Source: Albula goreensis (lineage: Eukaryota > Chordata > Actinopteri > Albuliformes > Albulidae). Taken from it: a stretch of DNA of 64,000 nucleotides. The translations under genes and the position numbers were made by a program. The notes under the pieces are model-generated. The model worked only from the letters and a program-made list of their open reading frames with translations, did not search any database and had not been told where the DNA came from. Location: contig CM040742.1 of NCBI GenBank assembly GCA_022829145.1, positions 8,243,538 to 8,307,537 of the forward strand. The letters run 5' to 3'. Below are positions 1-14,394 of the stretch, piece by piece. Position 1 is the stretch's first letter. Every line of letters begins with the position of its first letter.

Positions 1-2235
1 ATACAGAAGGACAAAGTGCACACACCTGTACTTTCTATGTACTGTATATTCACCCATTGAACTTTGAGAGGTAGTTATTGCCATAATAATGGGGTAGGCA
101 TTGCTAGAAATGCAAGGTTATTCCAGAGGACATGACTGTTATTGACCTGGGCTTAAGCATCAAAATGCATGTTTGACCACTGAACTGGCTGCAAAGTGAT
201 CTTGCAGCGGTTAACAACAATTCGTTGTAACAATAAACCCCTGACAAATATGGGTGTATTTTTATTTTTGACCTTATCTTTCATCAAATATTCAAACAAC
301 TATACTGAATTGGGAGATAGACATGCAAACGCAGTGTACCATAATATGGGAGTAACTCGCGTTTTCTTGGGTTCTGTTGTCATGGTTTTTGCACAATATA
401 TCAGGAGTGTGACTGTTAATGCAAAACAAGATCAAACAATTTTTGAAAATGTATCAGCTTATGGTAAAAAAACTACATTAAAGCTACAAGGCGTCCTTAT
501 ATCAGACCAGTGTGGTATACCAGTTGGCTCCACACTTTTTCAGGTGTTGTTATTGATACTCACTTCAGCAATGTTCTGTTGAGTGACAATGGACAATAAC
601 ATTGATCATGTGTTTTGAAAATCAGTATTTTATTTTTATGCAGTTATTGCATTTATGAGCATGTGCATTTAGGTGACGATATAAACATGAATTTTTGAAA
701 GTATGAAAGATGAAAGTACATATAATTGCATTATTCTTTGAAAAAGGGCACCTGCATGTGTGCAATTTTGAATCTATTGTGGATTGTGAAACTAAAAAGC
801 CATTTCCATACTGCAGAGACGGCCTTCAGTTCTTTTTGACACAGCCTCCACCATGCAGAAAGAACTTCCTCTTTTTCAACACTTCTGGGAAATACTATTG
901 TCAGTTCCGCACAATAAACATAGCAAAAGCCAGAAAAGGTAACTGTGTACACCTGATCTACAGAACTTGAGCCTTCAACACAGACCTTTCTTTCCATCAC
1001 AAACGAAGATAGCAGAACTGCTCATTTAAACATGATACAGCTTTGCATATAGTAGGAAGCATGAAAGTCACCTGCATGTAAATAATGCACCTTGGTTAAA
1101 GTAAGTAAGCATGAAATCCCTGCTTGTCTTGGCAGTTTGAAGTTTCAGATGGGAACAGTTTCAAAATTATCAAAGTGTTACAAGAAGGATGTAAGGTGAG
1201 GAGGCAAATAATGTCACATGTCATGGCATAGCTGCAGTTTTGGCCAAAAGAATTATGTAAGTGCCGTTCGCTCCCTTTTGCCAACATTTTGTTTTCTTTT
1301 ACTCATCAACTATAAGAGAGTAAGTCATTGTTCCCTTGGAGACCTGCCATAGAAACAGGTGTTATGAAACGTAGCGACTCTCATGCCTAGTCCCTCCCCA
1401 CACCCTCACTGTAAGCCTGTAAACCGACCACAGGCCCAGTGCATGTCTCTGACTAAAGGGTCTGGCACATTATCCAAAAAAACTGATCGAAAATGACCTA
1501 CACCTTCATGCCCACAGGTTATGACTTCACCTCTGAATCGCGTCTTACCCCCATGCTTTTGTTTCGTCCTGCTTCCCTCCTCACAACTGTCAAAAATGAA
1601 TATGTCTATTATTGGGAAACATTGATTATTTAGGTCTGATTTAAGTCAGTGTAAAGGTCAGAAGTCAAAGAAAATATGATTTATGGTGTTCTTATTTCCC
1701 ATATGGCAGATGTAATAGGAATATCTACAATATAAGACTTCAATAGCATACAACCCATATTCTACATCCAATTGAAATAATAACTCCAAGGCCATGCTAC
1801 TTTTTGATTCACTTCAGGTAGAGTTTTTCCATTTAAAATCATACAACTGGAAAAGATATGTAAGTAAAACAAAAAGCAACATTTCTGGGCTATATATGTA
1901 CTCCAGCAAAGCTGGATTGAGATGTCACTGGTTCAAACCTCTTTCATGTGCCATCAGCAAACAGGCTGGAGCTCTGATGTCACTGGTTCAAACTAGTTTT
2001 TTAAGGCAGGCATCTAGTGTGGCAAACAGTGACCTACCAGAGTCACATAAATAGCAGACTGGTTCTGCACAATGAAAGAAGCCACTGGCCGAGGGAATCA
2101 GAGAGGATAAATTGGGAGGTAAAGGTGGGAAGAAGGCAAAGACGCAAAAAGTGCACATGGGTTCTCTCTGTAGTATGTACTGTTTCACATGTCTGAGGTC
2201 CTGTCCTGACTCTTCTTTCTTCTCCATCCCCCCAG
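1..2235 (+). other. gab3: gab3 intron 1 (3' part), no gene seen
   Basis: AT-rich sequence with no recognisable exon. The expected first coding exon of a GAB gene (start Met to about residue 24 of the PH domain) was looked for and not found, so it should lie to the left of the window. Short open frames here show no domain. The intron ends with a pyrimidine tract and AG at 2234-2235. Confidence 0.7.
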
Positions 2236-2539
2236 GCCTGGAGAAAACGCTGGTTCGTGCTACGCAGGGGGCGAATGAGCGGGAACCCCGATGTTTTGGA
2301 GTACTACCGGAGCAAGACCTCCAAAAAACCCATCCGCACCATCGATCTGAAAGAGTGCGAGGTCCAAATGCACACCGAGGTACGGCTCGTCAGGAGGGAG
2401 TTCCAAGACCAGCACCTGTTCGTGGTCAAGACCTCCTCTCGCATCTTCTACCTGGTAGCCAAAACCGAGGAGGAGATGAACAGCTGGGTACGCAGCATCG
2501 GTCAAATATGTCACTTCGGGCCACTGGACGATATTACAG
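2236..2539 (+). CDS. gab3: gab3 exon 2: most of the PH domain
   Basis: The exon opens at an AG acceptor (2234-2235) and closes at a GTAAGA donor (2540). It is 304 bp, enters in phase 0 and leaves in phase 1. It begins AWRKRWFVLRRGRMSGN, the typical beta1-beta2 region of the GAB PH domain, with basic residues that contact phosphoinositides. It continues through DVLEYYR, a PIRTIDLKECEV strand, an IFYLVAKTEEEM stretch and the C-terminal helix with the conserved Trp of NSWVRSIGQIC. The last split codon is completed to Asp by the next exon. The exon starts at the same point (before AWRKRW) as in other GAB genes, from memory. The PH domain brings the protein to PIP3-rich membrane. Confidence 0.96.
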
Positions 2540-5500
2540 GTAAGAAACGTTACACTGTAACATACATCTGTAACATACTTCAGTAGATGACCACTATGTA
2601 ATTGCTCACTATCTCACCGCATATAGTTGTTAGTGGTTCAAACATCAAACTCAGTCTATGTATAATATTAATTCTATATATTGCAACATTTTCTTAATTT
2701 CACACCCCCTACTATGGTGTAGATTGTTAGGAGATAGCTCTCTCCTGTTGTTCTTATTGTTCTGTGGAGTGTGGAGTGCACAACATAGTATTTCTTCTTG
2801 CACCAGTGCAATGAAATAGTGGCTATTTGAGAGGAAAAACAGATTATTCAAATTGAGAAAACAATTTTAGTAAGAACATTGACACTGACAAGAAAACATC
2901 ACTTCAAAGGCTTTATTAACTTTGGCCAGTTTGATCGTTAAGATTTGTAACCCCACCACATTCTGATTTCCCTTATAAAGTTAAATGTAAGATTTTTCAA
3001 AGGAAACAACACATGTGTATGCCACATACAGGTAAAAGCTGTTAATGGGTAAAGTACGAGATATACGTTTATGCAAGCAATGAGGTTAGCAAGGATCCTT
3101 TGAGCAGGAGTCAACTGAGGAGCAGGTGGCTCCTGCTGCCGCAAATAACTAATGCATTACAATGCAGTAAAGTTGGGTCATTTTAGTCTATATGGGTACA
3201 TACTGTAGTTCACTGCTTTTCAATGTACCCCTTCTCACACAGTAGTGTGATTTGTTTTGTCTGACATTGATGTGGCATAACTATATGGACTGAACCTATA
3301 ATGATGACAAAGAGAAGCCCAACTCTTTATTAGTTAATACATACTTACACAGTACTACAATGGAAGTGCATGAGTGCAGATATTTGTGGTAAGTAACATT
3401 CTATGTCTAGCTTGTTTTGGGTGGTTACAAAGCCACCTGCTTAACTAGTTAGCAAGCAAATTATGTATTGGGTGTTTTCTTAAGTGCAAGCCTTCCAGTG
3501 ACAAAAACTTGTACTGAAATGACCTTATAACCACCAAATTTCAAGCAGTCTTTAAAAATTTTCATGAAGCCTGAGCAGAATTTTGATGTAGACCATGAAT
3601 ATTCACATTATGCAGACAGAAGAATTGACAGTTATGTAAGTTTTGCAAAGTTTGAATACAGGACGGTAGATCATACAGTTATATACCGGAACACGTCGTC
3701 TAACAGTAGAGCATAAATTACCATTTTAAGTCATAGTCACCTACAGAGAATACAGAAACCTATTCATGTTATGATCTTAACAATTCTATAATGTCATAAA
3801 TACTGCTGTTAACAAGCCTGTTTCTATGGACAGACTATGCTAAAGTGATGATGGCATTTACCAGCGAGGGATCCAATTGTTTTAATGGCATGCTGTGAAG
3901 CTAGCTTCATAGGATACTCAGAAACGTTACAGATTAAATCTGAGGATTTGTGCCTTGCTCATTGACATAAAAGGTGTCTGTGCCAGGAAACATCACTTGA
4001 AATTCATTAGTATATTTGTCAAAGATTTACTGGAACTACATGGGACAACCGGCATGCCACTTACGGTAGATTTCATGGTTGAGTGAATATTTGTAACACA
4101 CACTAGATTGATAGATTTACAAGATAAATAGAAGAAGGAAGGGTGAAAATCATATTTTATTGGAAATGCAAATATTTGTAGAAGTGGTATTGTATGCAGT
4201 TGCATGCATGGGTCTATGCAGTCACAGGCAATTCTCTCCATTACTGTACCTGCACTAACAGAGATCGTAAACCTTGATCTGAACTTCCGCAATTAAACAT
4301 ACTGGCACACCTGAACATGTGCTAACACTGACACTTGTGTTAACCTGGTCATGATGGGCCTGGGTGCAAGGCTCACTACTGCCACTAAGTTCCCTTTCAT
4401 GATTTTGTTACTTACGGTGAATACAAGATATTTTACATTTTAATCATGAAAAGATTGACATTGGGAGAGTACCCATTGACCCAACTTGGATTAATTTCCA
4501 TCAGGGGGAATTCTTAACTTTGGCATATTAACTGGCTCAGAAGCTCTTCAGTATTCCACACAGGTCTTGTGTAACTCTGTGAAGAAAGCAAACACAAATT
4601 TATTCACAATACCGAAGGTCTGAAATGGCCTTGGGCATGTCTGTCTGAAGGGAATTGCCAAAGCTGGTCTTGAAAAAACAAGTTCTTCTGTAAATTACAT
4701 GGTGTGGGGACACAGAGAGGTTTGAACAGTAACCAGGAGCTAGAGACATACATGTCTGATGATACTGCGTAATTACTACCTCACCAAATGCTACCACACT
4801 GTACATTGCCCTGTAAAACATTTGCATTTGAATTCCAGTATGCATGCGATGCAAATTATCATAGGAAAGAAGAGACCATTGTACTGTTATACTTATGGTC
4901 TTCAGTGCCTTTCTCACTGTACAGCCTTTCCTTACATCATTGGATTGATGTGTAAATAAGTACTGGGTAATGCATTTCTATATAGTAAGGTTTTTTGGAT
5001 CAGGGGGATTAAACTGTATTTGGATATAAAGTATTTGATGATAAGCAATACATCAAGCATTTTTTGATGTAACTCAGATTCACTGTGTTTTTATTAATGC
5101 AGAATCATCACTTTCAGATTGCTAGCATTTGGGCAGCTTTGATTCAAGCACCTCTATTCTTTACAGGGCTGGGCTCTCTGATCAGTAGCCACGGTTACAT
5201 GGACCAAGAGACTCCTACATGTTGTACACGTATTACATAAATTATAAAATATTATACATTGTCAATCTGTTATTTGAAATCTCAAATGTTTAAATGGGTT
5301 GAACAAACAGTACATTTGAAAAAAGTCAAAGTTTATTCCTTGGTAATATTTGAGATAAGTAATTACAAAGAAGACATAGCAATGAGGAAACACAAAAATC
5401 ATATACAAAGTCATAAACTCCCTTATGAGTGGAGACGCAGCCCGTATAATTAACTGTGAATAATACATTAAAATGAGATACTAATTGAAATTGTGTACAA

Positions 5501-7179
5501 AGATCAATAAACCAGATCGTTCTAGAGAGTTTGCCATTCCTACTTTCAGTGCAACATGAAGCAATGAAAAAAGCTAAGACAGAATTCATAACGAGTAACC
5601 ATTTCCAAACTCAGAACTTTCAAAGTCCAATAGTCTAATTCAGTTCCTCTCCCACAACAGTCACGTAACTACTTCTCTCAGAAGGGACTTAAGATGAAGG
5701 CTCTGATCTCAAGGAGATGATTTGTGGTAAGGTTCAGCTTATCTAAGGCCCGATAAAGTTGTTTTTTTGTGCAGTAACTCAAGAAGTTTTTTATAAGCCG
5801 ATCTAAGCACCATACCAGTAATATACGAATGTTCGCTGTTTGGAGAGACACCAACTATAAACATAAGAGGAAATTCCACTAAATACCAGTCACACAAATG
5901 ATGCATGCTTTCATTAATAGTTGTGCTGTATTTAATAATACTGGTAAAATCTGTTTCAATGTAGTTGCCAAAGTATAAGAAACAACAACTTACATAGAAG
6001 TTATGGTATTCAGTTGTTATTCTCAAATGAACACTGTAGACTGCTCTGTCTATTACAAGCTTATGCATATTTTATAACATTAAAATTTCAAAAGTTTCAT
6101 GTCATGAAACTTCTTATCATAACGCTCTTGCCCATTACCAGGTATGGGTAGCATTTCAGTAACATCTACCTGAAATTAACCTTTTTCATGTATGCATTTC
6201 ACATGTAACATTGGTGTTCTGTCCCTATGCCACATTGAAAATAAACCACAATTTCACCATCTCTGTTTTAGTCAGGGTAAATTGATTGACTACAATTTCT
6301 GAAATAAATGTGTCTATAAACTGAAAAAAAAAATGCCCACAATGGAAGAGGCATAGATTCGTCTCCATGTGATATAAAGGTGTACAAAAGAGACATGACA
6401 CCAACACTGTTCATGAAATACATATATAAAATGCTAATTATAAATACATGTAATTAAAAGACTGCTCATACCTGCTCATTTGTTCTCTTTGATGGTCGGG
6501 GAAAGAGGAGAGGGGGAAAATGGCATCACCTTTCTAACCTACTCCCTCAGCAAACCTGGACTCATTAATGCATTAAACATTCTGTTTAAAAAAAATCTGA
6601 GTGTAAAATAATACGCTTTACAGTACAGTATGGTGATCAATGTTTAACGCCCTCTGCTCTCCAAGGTTATTGCGCAAGGATGTAGGAACAGGCCTCAGCA
6701 CTGTAGATTCACCATGCTGCATTAATGCAGAGTATATTAAACGACAACAACAATAATAATAATATATTCTAGAGGAAAGTTACAGCATAAAAAGACATAC
6801 ATTTTATAGAATGTAAATAAAAGAGCTGAAAGGTAAGGTAAGACAAGACCAGTGGTGTACCACATGGGAAGCAATAAGACAGGCTAAAATTAAACAAGTG
6901 TCGGTACAGTGAGTTGTGTGGGTGAATTGTGAAGGTTGACTCAAAGCCAGGTTGTTTGATGTGGGGAGGAGTGATTTTCATACCGGGGGAGTAGCTGAGT
7001 GCTTGAGTGAGCAGTGTGGAGCGGTAAGAGGAGGTGACTATGCTGACAGTGACTATGGAAGGAAAATATATGGTTCCTCACTGAGGCCATTGTACATGAA
7101 GAGCGAGACCAATACATAAAAATACAAAGAGGAGGATATCTCTGAGGCCAAGTTGATGGGAGTATGGGCGTGGGTGGGC

Positions 7180-7690
7180 ATGGTTTAGAGGAGACGTATT
7201 TAGGGTTTAACCAGCACAGAAAATTTGATCCCTTGAACATTGATGCCATGGTGTTGCACTGACCCATGGGAGCACTGACACCATGACTAACTGCAGTACA
7301 CCTGGACCACTGATTTTGTGAGACACTCTGCAGCCAGTAGGCATGGTTAGACCTGAACCAGGAGAGTGTAGTACCAGTGATATGGCTGACACAGGTCCAC
7401 AAGAAATGTGTAGGAAACTTTGTCAATGACAGTGCTGGGGTGGAGGAGAATTAGGACATTAAGAAGACTCAGCTGCAGCAAAGAGGTCATTAGTGATATT
7501 TTGGCTGTTTTGGTGTTATGATTGGAACAGAAATCCAACTGAAAAGGTTCCAGAAGGTTGTTGGAATTCTGGTGGAACTGAAAGGTTGTCAGCCACTATC
7601 TGCCCCAGAATTTTGGCAAAGAGATTGGAATTAGGCTAAAGCTGTTTAAAGCCAACATGCTTTTTGAGAATGACAATGATTGAAGCTTCC
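7180..7690 (-). mobile_element. Decayed L2/jockey-type LINE reverse transcriptase fragment
   Basis: Read on the minus strand and followed across several frames, this stretch carries the usual sequence of motifs of a non-LTR reverse transcriptase. First comes a segment with FAKILGQIVADNL, then LLEPFQ.DFCSNHNT, a conserved block resembling VLILL...DKVSYTFLVD, then ITGTTLSWFRS, and a worn GVPQGS-like site (SHGVSAPMGQ). Stops and frame changes show it is long dead. Related sequence may extend over about 6950-7960. The arrangement matches fish L2-like LINEs as I remember them. The exact family is not resolved. Confidence 0.75.
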
Positions 7691-10600
7691 TAATGGGTTT
7701 TAGGCACAAGTTGATGATTTCCCATAGTGCAGCATGGATGGCTAGCCCAGCCAAGGCTAAATGCTATCCAGCAGTTCTGCAGTTTCCATGAGTCAGAGTT
7801 TAAGGTATGCCAAGGACCACAAAGACCAGAGGAGATTTTGCATGATTTGAGAAGGACAGTGACTCCACTAAGGCAATCTCTTTGGAGACGGACAGTGGGT
7901 CAGAAGCAGGGCAGCGTTTTCTCAGGCTCATGAAGTCAAACATGGGCTGAAGGTCAGACATTTCTCTTTATCTTTTGCTATTTGGACAGAGACATAAAAT
8001 ATGATGGTTCTGTGCTCAGAAATATTGAAGTCAGGAACAGTGAGATTGTTTGGAAAAGGGCTGGGGGTGGGGGGCATGGGGAGGAGAGACATGAAACCAT
8101 GAGCAAAAACACAGATCAATGTGAAATTGCCTTGTAGCAGAATATCTGTGGACAGCAGGAAACAGATATCAAGAGTGTCTGAGACTCAGAAACAGAGAAA
8201 ATATTTTATGATGGCAATACACACTTACATCAATAAGTGGCGAAGATCCAAAATGAGCATTTAGTAATGTTGAGGTAATTTTTAAGGACTGATTTTTGGT
8301 CATTATAGTGAAGATGGGAACACCACCTCTCTAGCCCATGTTATGAGGTTTATTTAGGTGTGATATGGTGATATCAGTGAGCTGGCAGGATGAAAGCTGG
8401 TTCGGTTACTAAACCATAATCCACAGCGGTGAGTAAGAACAAACAATCAGTTCTGGTAAGCAGCAGCATGTGAGGGAAAGGGTGTTGGGAAACAGAGTAA
8501 ATCCACAACACGTATGCATCACCAACCTCAAAGAACGCAAACACACCCAACCAGGCAGAGCCAAGCAAGCACCACAGACATTGAGCCACAGATCAAAGTT
8601 TCCTCATTGCATAGATAGCTGAAAGGCCCAACCGCGTAGTAAAGAAACAGGGAGCAGGTCCCAAAGTGAGTGCCAGGTTGATGGTGCCAACAGGGGAAGA
8701 GGCCATAGTGCTAGTAAGTACATGATGAGGTAGCAGTTCCACTTCTGTTGGGCAGAAAATTATACAGCATGGAGCACTGGGCACTGCAAGCAGCAGGCAG
8801 GCAGGCAGCAAGCAACCCATTTAATGTTTCACACTACAGGCCCCATACTACTACAGGAGAGAGCCAGCACCAATCACACACAAGAAAAACCTGTCATGAA
8901 AGATGGTGGCCTCTGTAGTTCTGTACTGTAGTTTAAATTGATTCAGTGTTAACCCAGGGAACTCTTGCTACTTTAAACCCGCCCCTTTTGCTAGACAAGG
9001 ACAAGGAAAGGTGGAGGGAGGAGCGATCTTCTTGGCTCCTCCCATGAAATTGCTGTCTCAGCCTGTAGAGAATGCAGGAGTTTGCACAGCAATGGCCTCA
9101 CAGACAGGCAGGCTCATCTGTGGGGAATTACTAATCAACTCAGGTGTGAGCACTTGCCTTCAGCTAGGCATTGTATTTAAAGCACAGCCTGCTGTGAGGT
9201 TTCCATTCTGTTTATTCCCTGACGTTGGACCTGTTCTCTGTGCTTATTCTTTGGTTCATTATCGTCCCCAAAAAGGGGTTGATAAAAGGCCATCTTTGTT
9301 ATTGTTTTGATCCTTCCCTTGCCACCTGGCTCATTGGCCATGCCTGCCACAGCAAAACCCCAATTAAAGCATGAAATGGTGTCAAATGCGTCTCAATTAC
9401 AAAGCATCGTCACAAGTAATTTCAGATGTTCTCAGTTCTGACTTTTCAATCTGAGAAAAAAGATAAATGTGTAGGTGTTAAGGATTTTTAGTGCTTGTGG
9501 GATTGCTCTGTCCCTTGTATATTATAACGTGTGGTGTTTTGTCTGAAGTGTTAATTTAAGGGAAGTGATTATGCAAGGGTGGGCGTGCTGTACATTATGA
9601 TTCATATGTATATCAATGTATGAGGAAAATTACTGTGCAGATTGTCTTCCTCCATAAGGACCTGCCTATGTTGCTGAGGAAAATCCAATTTATTATGGGC
9701 TGTTATTCTTACTTGTGATTTATCCTTTGTGGCTTACTAGCAAAATGTCTACGCTGAGTGATTATTTTTGATGTTACCATGGTTTTAGGTTCGCCTAACA
9801 CATTATCATCTTAACAGAAACTGGTACTGCTCAACCACAATAACCACAGGAGATTGTTTATAGAAAACATCACCTATCCCAACATGCATTGCCTTTGACG
9901 TGCTTGACTCTAACTGTCATCTCGTCAAGGGTTCAACTGATCTTTGTTTGTTTGTACATTTGTGTTCTCTCTGACAACGACACGGTTAATGTTTTGATGC
10001 GTTACGCTTGTGGTAAATCTATGAGTGCTGTGTGTGTGAGCGTGTGTGTTAGCGTGTGTGGGATTGGGTGTGGGTGTGTGGGTGGGGTTAAGAACAATGG
10101 TTATCAGTAATTTGTAGAAGAGAAACACCCATTAGAATTGCACACTGCCTAACATACTGTGGAAACTTTTTTCTTCACATTGTCGTATTTCACAGCCAGA
10201 AAAGTCCATGTTCCTGGAGATTTTAGTACTTCTCAAAGTACTAAAAACATTTTTTTCAAATGCATTTCAGGGTGACTATATATATTCATGCCCATGTACA
10301 TATATGAAGGTGTCCAGTCACAAACACATGTATTGAATAGTGAATGTTTAACACCATTTTGAGAACAACACTCCATGTGTCTGTCTCTCTAAAGTACATG
10401 GTTTTGCCTGGAAAACATACACACTCTTCCAGCCTCCTTGCACATACATTGTACTATCTTTCCAATAAGAGATGCTGGAATATTTATAGGAACTACTTCT
10501 AAATATTATATACCTACAGTAACAGTAGATGAAGCTGTATGAGGCAGGACATGGCAAGGGACAAGCTTAACAGTCATCTGCACCAGTCATCTATCAATGT

Positions 10601-10938
10601 ATGCAGTAAACATATTTAAAAACACAAACTAAATGTTTACTGGCACCCTTGATAATGGTGACTGTTGGTGCTGTACTATCAAGCACAATTTAAGATATGT
10701 AGTTATTGGGCCAGGACTATAAAGTTGACTTGAAACTTAATGGGGAGATTCTTAAATGGAATTTGCACAAAGGTGCTGGTGTGTGTAAATACTTAATCCA
10801 AAATGTGATTCACAGAGTGAGTCACCAGGTTTCTTCACACACCTTGAAGCAAAAGGACGGTTTCCTCCTGCCTCATTGGCAGACTATGTTTGCCAGCCAA
10901 TTAGATATTCCACAGCGAGATCTGTGCTAAGACTTCTC

Positions 10939-10970
10939 GAATTCCTACAGAAGCCGGTCTGTAGGAATTC
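10939..10970. repeat. Perfect 13-bp inverted repeat (hairpin)
   Basis: GAATTCCTACAGA (10939-10951) is followed by the 6-nt loop AGCCGG and then its exact complement, ending at 10970. Beyond one mismatch, the flanks add about seven more pairs (three of them G-T), for a stem of roughly 20 pairs. It lies deep inside a gab3 intron and no family was recognised. Confidence 0.85.
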
Positions 10971-13900
10971 AGGAGGTTATCTGCTCTGGCCTGTTCCCAT
11001 GCTGCACCATGTCTTGATGCAAGAGCTGTTGGGAAATTTGGTAAAACATTTCTGTCTGCGTGGGGCTGACAGCACTGCACTAAACCACAGACAGTGAGAC
11101 AGGATACAGTGAGAAGGATTGGGTCCAAAGTCAGGCTTATACATTACTGAAAAAGATAACAAGAGATGTTAGGTGTCACAAAGACAGAGAACTCATTGAC
11201 TATTTAATACCCTGAGTTTATGCAGTAGTCTGCAGGGCTACACACATAAATCTCCTAGATTGGTATTTGAAGTTGGAGTTCAGTGACAGACAAGTTGAGA
11301 GACCTTTTCAGACTGGGTATTGTTATTCTTGCTTGTCATTATTCTTGTTACATTGTTTGTTATCCATGCAATTCTTATGTTTTGTTTCTTGTCATGACCA
11401 TACAATGGTCATTGGGATCTCACCCGGCTTGTAAAACCAAATGTAAACAAGAAAACAATCACATCAAAGCTTATTAAAAAGAGGAATTATACTTCCATAC
11501 TGATGTCTGGAACTAGTAAGTTCCTATACTTATACAGTTATCTGGTGCAAATATTAAATAAAAAAAGAGTGACAGTAATAGATACAGTAAGTTCCTTTCT
11601 GTTGTTTCTCGGAACCTTTGTCAGGTGGGTGGTTTAAGGGGGCGGAGCTTAATCACTGAAGCATAATATGAGTTGTGTTGATAAGTTCTAAAAGCTTAAC
11701 ACCTCAGTGATTGACAGCTAAGCTGCACTGATGACTGAGTGATTTATTATATAGCCCTTGGGCACATCTTAAGCTGGTGCACTAACGCAGGCAGCTTTTG
11801 CGTTTTCCGATGGTAAAATACGGCCTTCCATAATTATCAGTTCATGAGGTCAAAAACGTGTTGACTATGTTCATATATGTTTATCATGGTCTAAGAGGAA
11901 ATATTAAACAATGGACCCAACTGTGTTTGTTGCTATCATTCATTAAATGTGTACGGTCAGATTTTAGTTAAATTGATTGGTCCTCTATACATCAGGGTTC
12001 TCTATTTTATTGAGCGTTATGGGCTGGAGAGGATCAGGAGAAGACAGGACCGTTCTTGTTAGAAGTGGTTATGATATGTTAAATAATTCACTAAGACATC
12101 AGGGAAATCTTGATTTTATGGGTCAAGGTTCAACTTGACGTTTGGTGCAACTTTGAATAAATAATACAACTTGGTTACATTAAAATGTAAAAGTTATATA
12201 AGAGGAACATAGAACTGAGTCTGCAGATATTTGAATTATTCAGGTTGTTTTTCACGAATCATACAAATATTACTCAAAATGCTACTGCTGATCAGTCATA
12301 ACCCCTCACTGGCCCCTTTTTTCCAATATAGTATTGCATTAAGATCACAGATATTTGCATTAAATACTCTACATACTTGCAAAGCGTATGACCAATTAAA
12401 AACATAAAAACATTCTGATGATTTTTCAGTTACTTTTCCAAGAAACTGAACAGTCTCTACTGTGAGGGTATGCCTTAATGGGATAATGGGATGGCTGCTA
12501 CCCCCGCATCTGCAGTGATGCTCGGTGACAGGAGGGTGATGGTTAGAGGCTACTTGTTGGTGCAGTGGGTGTCATAATCTCTCATTAGTACTGACTACAA
12601 GGAGTGTAATTGCACATGTTTTGAACCAAACTATGCAAACCTCTGCTTTTTCTCTACACAAGGCTGGACATGTTTACTTAGAACAGTGGACAATAAGCTT
12701 TGTTTGCTCTAATGTTTGCCTTTTCTGCGTTGGTGGTAATAAAGATAATATCAATTATATGGTTTATTTTTCATGCTAGGTAGCTTCACTTCATTGTATT
12801 TTTAATTGTGTCAAGATATTTTTCACATACTGAATAGCCATTTATATTGATAGTTTTAGTGCCTAAAGGGAATAACCTAAACAATCAGGATCAGGGCCCA
12901 AATTGTGTGCGGTCAGTGCTCTTTTGAATAATTGCAGATCTGAATGGTATTTGGGGGGTCATAATGTGTTCATTGAATAGGGAATACCATTTAACTTCCA
13001 CAATGTGAAGTTATATAGAAGCAGAACTGCATACAACAGTGTTAAAGACGATATGGGAGGAGATGAACACTCACATCTTATCTTGTGTGGGTTTTCCCCC
13101 TTTGAAAAGTTTCTAATAATGACTACTGCAGAACTTAGAGGAGTGTTTTTGAGGCCCAACACGGAGAAAAAATGTCATGTTTGCCTTCTCTCTTCTTCTT
13201 GTGACCTCCATAATCTGTGTTGAATGAAAGGGAGGTGATAAAATGAAGCCCAGTGCTGAAATTGTTATACTGTAAATGAATTATTGAAGTTCTGCATGCT
13301 TCTGAAACTATGCAGACCATTGCTTTTGTGACCCTACAAATGAATCCAGGTCATAACGTATGGAGAGGTGCAGCCTGGCCCAGCAGACTCAGACACCTGT
13401 AGAAATTCTCTGGCTTACTCACCAGCTTGAAAAAAATAATCAGAAATGGTAATATATAACATACAATAAGATAATAAATACTACATGCAATGAATTCATA
13501 TTTACAATTAAGTCATGATCGATGGTTAGACAAAACTGGATTTTCCAAATAGAAAATTCCTTGGAGTGGGGACTTAAATTGATGAAAGTGTATTTCCAGT
13601 GCCAGAGATGAGTGGAAGTATACAATATAGACTGTCAATAAGTCTTTAAATGCTCTTTGTCACACAGTAGTATTGTTCGGCTGGATATTTTTTCTTGAAA
13701 TGGTCCTGCACACCTGCACCAGCCATGCGTTTGGAATGTATGATACCAATTTGGCAAAGTTTCCAGGCAAAGCAACCAGGTTGACAGAGAGCCCTTTATT
13801 GTCATTTCGACAACGGCAGTCGAAACAGGAAGTAAAGGGCATTATGACTTGAGAGTATGGTGTGTGCGTTAATATTTTGGTGTTGGTGTTTGGTATTGTT

Positions 13901-14394
13901 GCGTAAAAGAAAAACATGACAAACAGGTTCCACAGCAGCCAAATCAAACTGATATTTGGACTGAATTGCCACCTTGTTACCAAAACAGCCTGTCATGCCT
14001 ATTCACAGAGCATCTTGGAGTTCTGCATTACTGTATTTCTTACATAATAAAAAGAATAAAAAGAAAAAAATCTTTTAGAAATCAAGCAGAAGCACCTTAC
14101 AAGCAGTGAAGAATTTGTCTGACAGTGAATGCTAAGTATTTTCTTCACAGTACTGTATTTGGCATGTTTGTTTTGAAATCTTGATAGGTTAGCTAAATGT
14201 GAGGATGCAGATAGGGAAAACCTGATTACCAATGGGGAGACTTTGCTAAGTCGATGATACTGAATCAGTGATAAATCAATCCAGAAAAGCACACAGTAAA
14301 CAGAGATAATGCAGACAGCACATATAACATGAGTGTTTACTTTCAAAACAGCTACAAAGGGGCTGTCAGCTATCACAGGTCACATAACATACAC

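Noticed and set aside
196..582. 128-codon open frame on the plus strand
   Set aside because: No domain, no splice logic with gab3 and AT-driven composition; treated as chance.
1..2235. gab3 exon 1
   Set aside because: Searched for the start of the PH domain (the GWL.KSPPE type) and did not find it; taken to lie outside the window.
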